From Gloeopeniophorella convolvens (Eukaryota > Basidiomycota > Agaricomycetes > Russulales), in assembly GCA_022496205.1 (NCBI GenBank), contig WTXD01000010.1:124001-188000 (forward strand): a stretch of 64,000 nucleotides of DNA, in the 5' to 3' direction. How positions within the stretch are numbered: position 1 is the first letter of the stretch; each line of letters starts with the position of its first letter. The translations under genes and the position numbers were made by a program. Positions 33,402 through 44,487 of the stretch are shown here, piece by piece. The notes below the pieces were generated by a model. That model was not told where the DNA came from, made no database searches, and saw only the letters and a program-made list of their open reading frames with translations.

Positions 33402-36314
33402 CTAAGTATGTATGTATGGAATAGGACGATCATGGTCCGTGTTCGAGAAACCCATCATCGACGACGCGGAGCTCGGGGCGATCATGGGAGGATGCAGTTC
33501 CCGACGGGAGCCGCAGGGGCCTCCGGCTGCATCATGAGCTGATGGCGGAATGGTCAGATGGTTCTCGAAGCGCGGGAGCAATGGACGCACAACGATGGTC
33601 TGCACGGAGGTGTACACCGCCGCGACAACGCCGAACACGCCGAGCGCGATGTCCGCGGCCTTCTGCTTGCGCGTGTGCGCGCACGCCTTGTAGTGCAGCA
33701 TCGCGGGGTAGACATAGCACAGCGGCACGCTGCGGGCGCAGGCGAATTAGCTACGTGCGTGCTCGCGGCGACCGGAAGCCAAGCGAGAGGGCTTACCAAG
33801 CGAAGCTTCCGACGAACGCCACGAACTTGTCGAGATCCTTCGCCCCGGCCCAGCTGATCACGGTGCAGCCCATGACGACGCAGAACCTAAATACGTTCTT
33901 CTGCCACTTGACGCGCACATCCATCTTCCCGCTCCGCGTGAAGATCCCGTTCTCCATGATGCGCACGGCGGGGAACAGCTGCAACGGCACGGAGAGCAAG
34001 ATCGCGAGCGAGTAGAGGAACTGCACGGCCTGCGTCAGCCGCGAGGACGTGTCGAGATTCACGATGACGACGGTCTTGATGTCAGCTCCGAATGCGAGGT
34101 AGGAGAGCGCGCCCGCGCCACCAAAAAGGACTTCGAGGGCGTCAGAAGCAGCTTCGGCTGATGACGTCTGGGTGGACTTACACAGAAGGAAGATCATGAC
34201 GCCCGAGAGCACCATCGGGAACTTGTGCGGTTCGCGCATAGAATCGGTGATGGGAATGACCTACAGGAAAAGCTCGGTTCGCGCACGTTCGAGGGACGAG
34301 CGCGCGTGTACGTACCAGACCGATTCCCTCGAAGGAAAAGACTGCCGTGCTGCAAGATGTGACGGGATGCTGTCAGGTGGGCTCATTGTCTGATGGTAGA
34401 AGCACGCACCCAATCAACAGCGGGAAATCCTTTGGGTTGAACATCTCGACCTTCGCGATGCCGCGCTCCGCGATGACACCAAATTCGCTTCCGAAGATGT
34501 AGATCAGACCCGCAAGGATGAACGCGTCTGCCACGAGGGCCGTCGTGCTCAGCTTAGCCAAGCTACGTATGAGCGCCAGCGGAAGGAAGATGACGAGCTG
34601 CATGAGGATCAGGTACGAAACCGGGATGAGCGAGGCGCAACGGGTGGCCGCAAGGACGAAGCTCTGCAAGTTCTCTGCGACGAAGATGGTGTACGCAGCC
34701 ACGAAGCCTATCTGGGAGATCGTGATGGACGAGAGAATCGCATAGCGCATCCAAGGTCCGTAGAGCGTGCCGCCGAGATCTGCAAGCAATCAGAACGCAG
34801 CGTGGTGATCAAGAGACATTGGAATGTACCTCCGAAGCTGCCCGAGACGACAAATTTGGTCTTCACGAGGAGCAGGAACGAGTATAGCGACACCAGAGCG
34901 ATGACTGAGATCGTCAAGGAAGAGAACAAAAGCCCTCCATTGAAGAACCTGGGGGGAGTGAGTCTGATAGATACAGGAACCGTCACAACAGAACTCACGC
35001 CTTGCCCAAGAAAAGGACCCCAGTGCCGACGAACGACTTCAGCAACTATAGCGGCGTGCCGACACTCAGATCCGCGCCAACCGGGGCTGCATTGACGACG
35101 CACCATCAAAATAGCCTGTCCAACTGTTGCGTCTCCTTGGTTGACACTCATGCGGCGCCGCCTCGAGCGCGAGCGCGAGTGCGATGACGCGCGCTGGAGC
35201 AGCGGCGACGTCTCCGAGAGCCCCGACTTGGACGGCGGCTCATCCGCCAGAATCCGCACCAGCGACCCGCGGGCCGCCTCCACGTCCGGGCGCAGCGCCG
35301 ACGCGCCACGCGACCCGGACGGCTGTCCGTATGGCTGGGCCTCATCCTCCAGCCCCTCCTCGTCCTCTTCTTCAATCTCTTCTAGGTCTTCTCCCGCCTG
35401 CCAATGTGTGAGCGATGTGTTGATATATGAGATGCGAGCAAGTCACTCACGAAGTGGCCGAATATGTACAAGAAATCAATAAAGTTGTTGAGCATAGGGG
35501 GCTGCTCGCCGGGCTCGCCACCGTTGCCCTGAAGGATCACGTAGTTCCGGCGGAACCCGCCGGGCTCGTGGATATGCTCGAACGCAGGGTCCGGCGTCGC
35601 GACGGTCGAGCCCGCGAACGACGCCGAGCGCGGGCGTGCGAGCCGGCGCTGGTCCTGCTGCCACTTGTAGATATTGTGCCTGCGCACGTTTGCCTGTCAG
35701 GCCAAGCATTCCAGCGCGAGATACAATGCGTACGTGGTGTCCGCGCCGGGCGTATGGTACGGCACGGGGAACGGCTCGGTGTCCTCCCGCTGCACCCGCG
35801 GCATCTGCGACGCCGACGAGCGGCGCGACGCAGGACCCGCGCCCTCGCCCCCGCCCCCGCCGCCGTCCGAGCCGCCGCCGCGCTCCTCGCGCGAGACGAG
35901 GTGCTTGCGGAGCACCTTGGCCTTCTCCTCGTCGGGCAAGTCGTCGAGGTCGACGACGGCCTCTGGCGTCGGTGTCGACGGCGTCGAGTCGTCGAGGCCC
36001 AGGCCGACACCGCCCGGGCGGCGGGCGCTGATCCCGCCTATTGACGGGACGCGATGAGGCCCGTCGCGGGGGAAGGAGATAGGCTCAGCGGACGCAGCTG
36101 CACGCGGGGTGCCGGCTCCTGAGCGCGGCGGGATGTTGGGGAGTGGCGGGGTGCCGGCGTACTGAGCGCGGAAGTTGCGCAGGTCCGGGGTGCCGGAGAA
36201 GGGGGTACCTGCGGGGCTGGCGCGGTCGCCCCTGCGACTGCCCGGGGTGCCCGCTGCGGGCGCGGGGGAGAAACGGGGACTGGATATGTTGAGGGGCTTG
36301 CTGGGGCTGGACAT
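33402..36314 (-). CDS. Vacuolar amino-acid transporter, AVT3/AVT4-like (SLC36/AAAP family)
   Basis: Multi-pass membrane carrier that in yeast exports neutral amino acids from the vacuole. The ATG at 36,314 (MSSPSKPLNISS) opens a long Ser/Pro/Gly-rich cytosolic tail typical of AVT3/4. After introns come RRNYVILQGNGGEPGEQPPM, LNNFIDFLYIFGHFAGEDLEE and an acidic stretch. The transporter core starts near 35,110 (DATVGQAILM). Membrane helices include FFNGGLLFSSLTISVIALVS, IGFVAAYTIFVAENLQSFV, SYLILMQLVIFLPLALI, FSFEGIGLVIPITDSM and LYSLAILLSVPLQLFPAVRI. The 3' end is uncertain: the open frame runs to 33,402, but an intron beginning GTTGTG near 33,600 could give a stop at about 33,489. Upstream it is divergent from FRA10AC1 with only ~140 bp between starts. 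Confidence 0.82.
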
Positions 36315-36454
36315 GGTGGGCGTTGCGGTGCAAGTCGAGATCCGTGAACGAGGTCCGTACAAAGGCGCGCAAGTGACGCGGTTGTTCGCCAAGCGGGCTC
36401 CGGCGCTCCGCCAGTGCCAGCCACGCCCACACCGCCGACAATAGCCAGCTCAGC

Positions 36455-37146
36455 CATGTCTTCCACCTCAAAACAGGCCCCTACGTCGTTCGACACAGAG
36501 TTTGACATCCTCAAAGCATCGCACAAGTTCTTGCGCGAAAACGAAGACCCCGCAGAGGCGCGCAACGCACCATGGAACGACCAGCTCGCCCAAAAGTACT
36601 ACTCGAGCCTCTTTCGCGAGTTTGCCGTCTGCGACCTCAAACATTACAAGTCTGGAAACGTACGCCCGCTTATGATCACTGTCGACTCTGACTTATGCCT
36701 CTCAGCTTGCTCTCCGCTGGCGCACAGAAGCCGAGGTGTTATCGGGCGCGGGAGAGACCTCCTGCGGAAACACGCGCTGCGAGCACCACGACAACCCAGA
36801 CGCACCCGCCCAGCTCGCCACCCTGGAACTACCCTTTACCTACGAAGAACACGGCGAACGCAAGAGCGCGCTCGTGAAAGTGGTCCTGTGCCCGCGCTGC
36901 ACCAAGAAGCTCATGTGGAAGCACAACAAACAAAAGGAGACCCGCGCTGCCGCTGCCGCTGCCCTCGAGGGCCCATCTGGGCAGAGCAGCGAGAAAGACC
37001 CAGATGACAGGGAGCTTCCCCGCCGCTCGAAGGATAGGGAGGACAAGGGTGGCTCCGCCACACGGCTACGCGATTCACGCTCGCGCTCGCCCCGGGATAA
37101 AAGAGCCGCTCGTAGTTCCCGACGCCGACGATCCAGGTCGCCATAG
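36455..37146 (+). CDS. FRA10AC1-family protein (spliceosome-associated)
   Basis: Small nuclear protein of the Fra10Ac1 family, linked to the spliceosome in other eukaryotes. The ATG at 36,455 (MSSTSKQAPTSFDTEFDILK) is followed by HKFLRENEDPAEARNAPWND, YYSSLFREFAVCDLKHYKSG and, after one short intron, ALRWRTEAEVLSGAGETSCG. Paired cysteines follow (CGNTRCEH and CPRCTKKLMWKHNKQK) and look metal-binding. The C-terminus is Arg/Ser-rich (SRSRSPRDKRAARSSRRRRS), as in splicing-related proteins. The start lies ~140 bp from the divergent AVT gene, so the two probably share a promoter region. Confidence 0.82.
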
Positions 37147-37215
37147 ACAAAAGCACTTCTTTGTATGTTGTCAACGCCGTGCCTCTACTGTACATCGAAT
37201 CTCACAATTCACTCG

Positions 37216-39852
37216 TCATGAAGGATGCAAGAATGTCTGCAACTGCAGGCCGCGTCAGCCACAGCCAGCGAGCCGCACAGAGCACGGGCACCCACATATT
37301 CATCGTAAACATGCAACACCTCTCGCAGCTGTCTCCTAGATATCTCCGCGCGGAAGAGTATCTCGTCGTCCGTGCACTTGCCGTCAAAGTACTGGTTGAT
37401 CCTGGACGCAACGCCGTCAGCTCCAACCCTCGCAAAGCCGTGGCCAAATACGCACTGGTCAAACCGCCGCGCGACATACTCGTCCTTCCCCTCCGACATC
37501 GCCTGCAACCACCGGCGCTGCACGAACGTCGCCCTCCCAGGATCCGCCAAGATGGACGTCTCCACGTCCTCGCCCTCCTCGAGCCCCTCCTCGCCCTTGT
37601 GCCCCGCCTCAGCCGCCGCCGCAGCTGCCGCAGCCTCCTTCTCCTTCTCCTCGATCTCCTCGTCGAGTTCGATGCCCTCCTCCAGGATCGGCGGCTCGAT
37701 AATGTCGCTGATGCTCGCGCGGCTATGCTGCGAGCCGGACCCGCGCCGCGCGTACCACGCGGGTGTCTCGAAGAACGGCGTGCCAAAGTCGCGCTCGCTA
37801 CCGCCGCTGTCTGCGCGCGCGCGCCCGCGGAACACCGCCCCGTCCTCGTCATCGTCCTCGTCGCGCTCCTGCCGCGCGCGCCACGATACGCGCCGCTGCT
37901 CGCCCCACTGCCGGCGCACCTGTGCCTTGAGCACGGCGGGCACGACTATGCGCACGCGCAGGTGCAGCGTCACGAGCAAGTCGCGCTGCAGCAGCCACAG
38001 CACGACCTCGTGGAATGCTGGGACGCGCTCCTTGGACCTGACGACGGTCGCGTAGAAGTGGTTCGACGATGCGCCGGAGACGGTCGCGAGGAGCTGGGGC
38101 AGGGACGGGATCGACGGGTCGGGGAAGGCGTGGCGGAACGCCTGGGCGAGCTGCTTGATGCTAGAGATCGTAGGTTCAGAATGCATGCTAGAGATACGGG
38201 GCCAGCAACGTACGGCGTTTCGATCTTGAAAGGGAGCGAGAAGACAGTCTTCAGGCCGCGATGCACGATGTCGACGACCTTGGCGCGCCGGTGGTGCACT
38301 AGCCACCGCACGATGGGGTACACCTGTGTCTCGAGATCCCAGTCGAGCAGACTCGCCATGTCAACTAACCTATGCCGGGGTCCGAGTCAATCCGCCGCCC
38401 GTGTGTACACGCCACCCGCAGTCAGGACGGACGCACGATAGGGTAACGTCGGCCGTCTCAAGGAAGCGGATGAGCTGCTCAGCGAGCAGCTTGTCCTCGT
38501 CGCGCACGTTCGTCCGCGGATGGCTGCGTACACGTCCATCCACTCGCGCCCGGCGCCGTCGGGCCCGCTCAGCAGGAGCAGGCTCTTCCACGGCTCGAGC
38601 CCGGGCAGGCGCCACGCGACGCTGAACTCGCGGCCCCAGGTGTTGTTCCCGCCGTCGCGCATCTCTGCCTCGTCGTGCTCGGCAAACTCGTCGTCGTCCG
38701 TGCTGTGCAGGAGCGTGTCCAGGTACGGCGGGAGCTGCAGCTCCAGGGGCAGGTTGTGGATCGTGAGGTGCGCGAGCGAGCGCGACTTGATGGACTCGTA
38801 GAGCGTCTTCATGGCGGGGGCGATGGACGACACGAGCAGCGCTTGGTTCATGTAGTCCTCGTACGGCCTGTCTGTCAGAGCCACGCCGGGGGGTGAGTGC
38901 GCAGGAAAGACCAAGCAGGCCGCGCGCGGCACGCACACTTGGACGCATACTCGTCCTTGAGCGCGCTCAGGACGTCGCACTCCTTCTCGACAAAGTTCGA
39001 CAGCACCTGCTCCTGGAACAGCACCGCCGTGAGCGTGAACGCGACCTGCTGGTACACGACGTCGAAGTACTTCCCGATGTTGCCCGACGCGGACGACGAC
39101 GGGTCCGGCACCTCGTGCACGAACGCGACGTGGAACGTCTGCAGCCACTGCGCCGCGGGGGCCGGGGACCCCGCATCAGGCGCCGCAGACGCAGACGCTG
39201 ACGTTGACGCAGACGGCGGCTCGAGCTCAGCGGACGCCGCGAGGTCCTCGCCCGACGCGCGGCGCTTGCGCGAGCCGCGCCCGCGCCCGCGCACGTCACG
39301 CGGCTCCTGCGCGAAGCGCCACGCGCCGTCGGCGGCCGCGCACACGGGGTGGCCGACGAAGAAGAGGTCGTCGACGGCGAGCGCGAAGCGCTGGTGGCAC
39401 AGCGCGCGCTTCGGGCACAGCAGCCCCGCGAGGAACTCGGCCGCGTACCCGAACAGCGCGCCGTACTCGTCGTGCAGCGGCGCGTCCGCCGGCGCCGCGT
39501 CGCGGTCCGCGTACGCCGCGCCGCTGCCGTCCTTGCTTGGGGACGCACGCCCCGACGGCGTCGAGTGCGAGAACGAGTGCGAGCGCGAGCGGTCGCGCGC
39601 GGGGCGCGGGCGCTGCCAGATGTACTCCCACTCATCGCGCGGGCGCGCGGGGGCGGGAGCGTCGGCGGGCGGCGGGTCGTGGAAGTGCGCGGAGCGCCAG
39701 GGGTTGTCGTGCTGGTCGGGGTCGTAGCTGGCGCTGGGCCGGGGGCGCGCGAGGCGGGGCGAGGCTTGGGGCGAGGGCGGCCAGCGGCAGATGAGGCTGC
39801 TCCCGTTGGCGGAGGAGGTGACGAGGACGATGGCGAGGAGCGTTTCGGCCAT
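37216..39852 (-). CDS. NPR3: Nitrogen permease regulator 3 (NPR3/NPRL3), GATOR1/SEACIT subunit
   Basis: Subunit of the complex that restrains TORC1 when amino acids are scarce. The ATG at 39,852 (MAETLLAIVLVTSSANGSSL) starts the longin-like domain. A long Ser/Pro-rich insert follows, then FHVAFVHEVPDP and FDVVYQQVAFTLTAVLFQEQ. After an intron come YEDYMNQALLVSSIAPAMK and WKSLLLLSGPDGAGREWMDV. The C-terminal part has VYPIVRWLVHHRRAKVVDIV, ending in RINQYFDGKCTDDEILFRAE and the final spliced tail LQTFLHPS. That last intron (GTGGGT...CTGCAG near 37,240-37,290) sets the stop at 37,216. A Glu/Lys/Ala-rich insert lies near 37,600-37,680. The architecture is complete and agrees with the family end to end. 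Confidence 0.87.
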
Positions 39853-40756
39853 TGCAGACGGTTATCGGTCAACGAGTAGGTCAAGGACGTTTCAGAGATG
39901 TGCGGGCGACGCTGCCCACTGTGCGGGCAATGTCACGCACACACGCAAGCGTTGCGCGCAAGTTGCGCGGCGATGTCTCGGCTCCAGCTTGAGTCGCGTC
40001 CGCGATGATCAAGTTCAGCACCGCAACCTTCAATGTATGACTTTCGTCAAATTGTCTGGTTCGACGGTCTTGGGAGGACGTCGCACTCGTCTGGATACCC
40101 CGGCACGTTTTCGACATTCACAATCACCGACCCGATGTGATACCAGGCGCGTTCAATGCTGATATAGATACCCGGCAACACCGCCTCGCCGTAGCAGGCC
40201 TGCTTCAAGGGTACTTTCCCCCCGACCCAATCCAAACCAATCCGTTCCATGCACGAACCTGCTAGGCTCTACTGGCTCTACTATCTAGCCGAGTCCCATT
40301 CCCTCTCGCTGCCATTGAAGCTCAAGCGCTCATGCACATGTCTTGATCCTTGCCGACCTGCGGTGGTGTCGGACGGCACGAGACCCTGGCATGTCTTGCG
40401 GGGCTTGCATGGCGGCTCCACGTTCGTCCCGCAGTGGTTGCACAAGCAATCGGACTCGCCGCAGCGATACTACTAGGCACTATCCCTCCGTTGACCAAGG
40501 GATCCGCTTCTCCGCAGCGAGCCCCGAACCGCTGGCCGAAACATCTTTGCAGAAGACCTTAGTATGTACGTCATACGTCACCAACTTGCGCAGCAGACAC
40601 TAGGCGCTCCAAGAGGTTGCACCTCATGGGCGCAACTACTTCGACGGCCCTCCATACTGTGGCATTGCCGACGCCATCATTGGCGCCTACGCCTGTGAGA
40701 AGAAACTACATAAGGACAGGCCACGGCTTGAAGCATCGGTCCGCCCTACTACTGAT
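39853..40756. promoter_or_regulatory. Divergent intergenic region between NPR3 and the P450 gene
   Basis: About 900 bp holding the promoters of two genes transcribed apart. Short open frames (for example 40,249-40,476) have no recognisable domains. Confidence 0.5.
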
Positions 40757-42935
40757 ATGTTCTCGCCGTCTCCCGATAACATCCAATCTTTCCTGGAATC
40801 CCTATCTATCACTGATGCCGCCGTGATTGTGTCTCAGTGCAGTCTGGTAAGCCTTTCAACGACTGACTTCTGCTGGATCTGGCCGACAAACGACCTTTTT
40901 GCAGGTGACTTACCTGTGCTTCAAGCGGTATGAGCCGACTACCAAGACCCCACTATTTATCCTCCTCGTCCTTGTCCCAAGCTCCATCGCCTATGCTTTC
41001 GCCTTCTCCCCCCTCTCTGGCTTCCACGTGGTCACTGCGACATTCGCGTTCTACTATGGACTCATACTTCTGTGCGCAACCGCGTATCGATTGTCAGCCT
41101 GGCACCCGCTGGCACAATACCCCGGACCTTACCTTGCACGACTTTCGAAGGTTTGGCTGGCTATAATCGCCGCCGGGGGAAAGCAGCACATACATTTCAG
41201 AAAGTTGCATGAGCGCTATGGTGATATCGTTCGCGTTGGTAAGCGGAGCGCCGGACACCCGGATGTATCGTTCTGACGTTACTCTACAAGGTCCGAATGA
41301 ACTTTCCATCCGTGATGCTTCAATTATCCCGTCACTTCTTGGACCCGGAGGGCCAGAGAAGGGACCTTGTGCGCACACGTTGACTCGTTAAGTGATGTGT
41401 AAGGCTAACAATACTCCGACGCTTATAGTCTGGGATGGCCGCACCGAACCCGATTCTTTGATTGTCCTGCGGAATCATGCTGAGCATGCGCGTGCTCGCA
41501 AAGCTTGGGATAGAGCGTTATCATCAAAAGCTCTCAAGGAATACGACGTCATCATCGCCAGAAGAGTCCGACAACTCGTGGGGCATTTCGAGAGCATGAT
41601 CAAACAACAGAGGGGGCAGGCTCCCGGGAAAGCTTGTTGTACATTGGACATGAGCTCCTGGCTCAGCTTTTTTGCGTCAGTCGATTTTGGCAGATCTTTG
41701 AAGTTCGCTACTGATGTGTCGCAGGACCGATTTCATGGGTGACATGGCGTGCGTCAACAGGTTACACATATTATATTCAGACACTGATCCCTATTCGTCT
41801 AGCTTTGGCGGAGGGTTTGAGCTCATGGCGGACCGCGGCGACAAGGAAAATGTTTGGACGACCATAGCTCAAGGAGTGACGTGAGCAGCCTTCCCCTTCG
41901 CTACGAGGTGAACGGGCTCTGACTCTAATGTCTGATGCAGCGCTATAGGCACACTCGCCCACATCTCTTGGTTCCTTCCTGTGATCAACGCCATCGCCCC
42001 AGGTGTCAAGCTTTTGTCTGCGTTCGGTAGTAGACAAGCAGACCGGCGACTCAAGATGGACGCAAGTCGCAAGGATCTCTTCTATTACCTCGTACGGAAA
42101 CACTGTGACAAACAGCTGACTGCAAACTGACTTATCAATGCAGAGCGGAGAAGACGCGCCGGAAGAAGAGCGCCCTCCCAGGACAAGGTCGCTCAACAAG
42201 GTGTCCTCGCTATTATTGCCGGATCGGACACGACCAGTACCACGTCATCTGCGTTGATGTACTACCTGGTGCAGAATCCCGCTGCATATGAGCGCCTGCA
42301 GAACGAAGTAGATGCGGCGTTTCCGAGTGCCGATGAGCCTCTAGACGTCTCGAAGCTGAGCGAATTGGAATGGTTGAATGCATGCATGTAAGTCCCCATC
42401 TACCATTACATCCTCACTCGAATGCTCAGTCACAATGCTTCTAGCAACGAGGCATTGCGACTGCAACCACCGGTTCCAAGCGGAAACCACCGATTCGTTC
42501 CCCGCGGAAACGGCCCAAGACGCTTTGGGATGCAGTAAGACAAACAGCTCGCTTTTTCTCCGGACTACTCACTGATCTGGATCCAGTGTTATCCCTGAGC
42601 AAACGCAGGTCGCCATCCATACCTACAGCATCCAGCGCGATCCGCGGAACTTCTATGACGAAGACAGCTTCCTTCCCCAGCGTTGGCTCGCAACCGACAA
42701 ACCTGCCGGGGTTCATAACCCTAATGCTTTCATCCCATTCTCGTACGGCCCGTTTGGATGTGCCGGGAAGAGCCTCGCCTTGATGGAGATGCGCATGCTG
42801 GCATGCTGGCTCATCCGGCGCTTCCACTTTTCTGCCACCCCGGGCACCGATGTCAGTGCGTGGGAGGAGGGCCTCAAAGATCGCTTTGTGCTGTTGAGAG
42901 ACCCCTTGATGCTTGACGTCTCCCTGCGAGAATAA
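40757..42935 (+). CDS. Cytochrome P450 monooxygenase, with an apparent frameshift
   Basis: Heme monooxygenase anchored in the ER membrane. The ATG at 40,757 (MFSPSPDNIQSFLESL) is followed by an intron and hydrophobic helices (LFILLVLVPSSIAYAF, VVTATFAFYYGLILLCATAY). Then come HPLAQYPGPYLARLSKVW, GPNELSIRDASIIPSLLG, an I-helix with AGSDTTSTTS (near 42,220), the ExxR motif in NEALRLQPPVP, the region RDPRNFYDEDSFLPQRWL, and the heme loop FSYGPFGCAGK with its Cys ligand (near 42,750). The stop is at 42,935. Near 42,180-42,188 the frame before the I-helix (EDAPEEERPP) does not run into the I-helix frame (VAQQGVLAIIAG). A single missing base there would explain it, so this is either a recent break or a sequencing error. 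Substrate unknown. Confidence 0.78.
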
Positions 42936-44487
42936 ACGAGCCTGGCCTGGTCGTATTTGCAGACCGGCGATCTCGTTCTTCTCTCGTCGCTAGCACAATA
43001 TTAATGACTATGCTCTCTTGTAGATGAGTTCTGCGTTGTGCAGCTCTCCAAACACATCACACGAAGCGTTAATGCTAGCGTGTATCGCTAGACACATTGT
43101 GGTTTCCAAGGACTTAATTTCGTGACATCTCCAGTACCGATGGTTCACATTTTCGAATCAAGTTCAACGAAATGTGTAAACAAGAGTCGGACAATCCCTG
43201 TCAATCACACGGCTATGCGGTCAAGCCGTGGGTGCTGTTGGGTAAAGGTTTCGACTCGGACGCAATCGGCTTCGGGGCCTCCACTCGGCCATTCCCGCGG
43301 AATCTTAGATGTGTTCGTGGTTTCCCATTGCCTACAATATCATGTACACTTCTACCGGGCTCAATGATTGTGAACAGTATTCAATTATGGTGCGATATAG
43401 AACGTACGACAATTCTTACTCCAGCCGTCGATGTGTATTGACAGCCTCTCACCAAGTCAGACCGACCATCTCTGCGCAGGTTATTCATGCGGAGGCAATG
43501 CGGAGGTGCAACAGAGCTCGTTGCGACCGCGCTCGAACTCCTACAGCTGCGGTGAAATCATTGCCGCCCTGATACTTTCCGCCGGGAAAGGCGGAGAATA
43601 CACTGGTTGCTACACGGCATCTCACAATACCCGGCGCCTACTGAGACCGGGTACAGAACTAATCACCCTGGGACTAACTGGAGGCTATCACCCCAAATCT
43701 CTCCCTGCGCAGGGCAGCACATCTTTGACACATCTGCCCTTAGAAATTCAACTCGAGAGAAGCTCGTGCTTTGTAGTAGGCAGCGCCGGGGTATGTCAAA
43801 TTCCGCTTCTAGTATCATCGAGGACCACGTTGCAGTAAGTAATTGCACTAGTCCGGGACAGCAGAAGCACTCTCAGGGTTTGCCAGACTATTTTTGTTTT
43901 TTCTAGAAGTGTTGTACGTTCTACTGCCTCCTTTCGTCCCTCAGTGCGGCTGAGATATATTGACTCTTGAACCACCAGCTGAGAGATTCGCGAGACATGG
44001 GCTTTGAAGGAAACAGGTTGGAGCCATTCCGGCATGTCCAGGTAATGGGAGCAGGCTGTTCTTTCCCGCCGTTTGACCGCCGGGGGGATAACGACCTCTG
44101 CGACGCAGCGCCTCAGCTCGCTTGGACGCCATCATGGCGCTCGGGAAGAGGGGGATGGGCCGTTCTATGGAAATCTAATCAGATAATTCCATGTGAAATC
44201 TTATCAGATGATGGGAACGACCAACCGGAGCCAGACTCGGATCGATTGCCAATGACGAAGCTTGCGATCCCGCTCACGGCATCTACCTTCAATACACCCA
44301 TCATCCCCGTCAAATACCCCTGCCTTCTCCAATGCATTTCCTACCTCACATCCTCCCTGTCTGCCCCCATTGCAACTCCCTCTCTCTGGTTCTCTCTCCT
44401 CCGTAATTCGGGTCCACTCTGGAACTGAACTTGCCCGCTATTCGACCTGGTCCCATTCTCCATTGAAAACGCGTCATCGAGCCCGCT
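42936..44487. other. Intergenic region, no gene recognised
   Basis: About 1.55 kb between the P450 and the siderophore synthetase, both on the plus strand. Several open frames of 60-150 codons exist but none shows a familiar motif. The stretch near 44,160-44,220 is AT-richer and may be part of the next promoter. Confidence 0.5.

Noticed and set aside
43122..43906. Possible gene between the P450 and the siderophore synthetase
   Set aside because: Open frames overlap in several frames without domain-like sequence or convincing splice structure.
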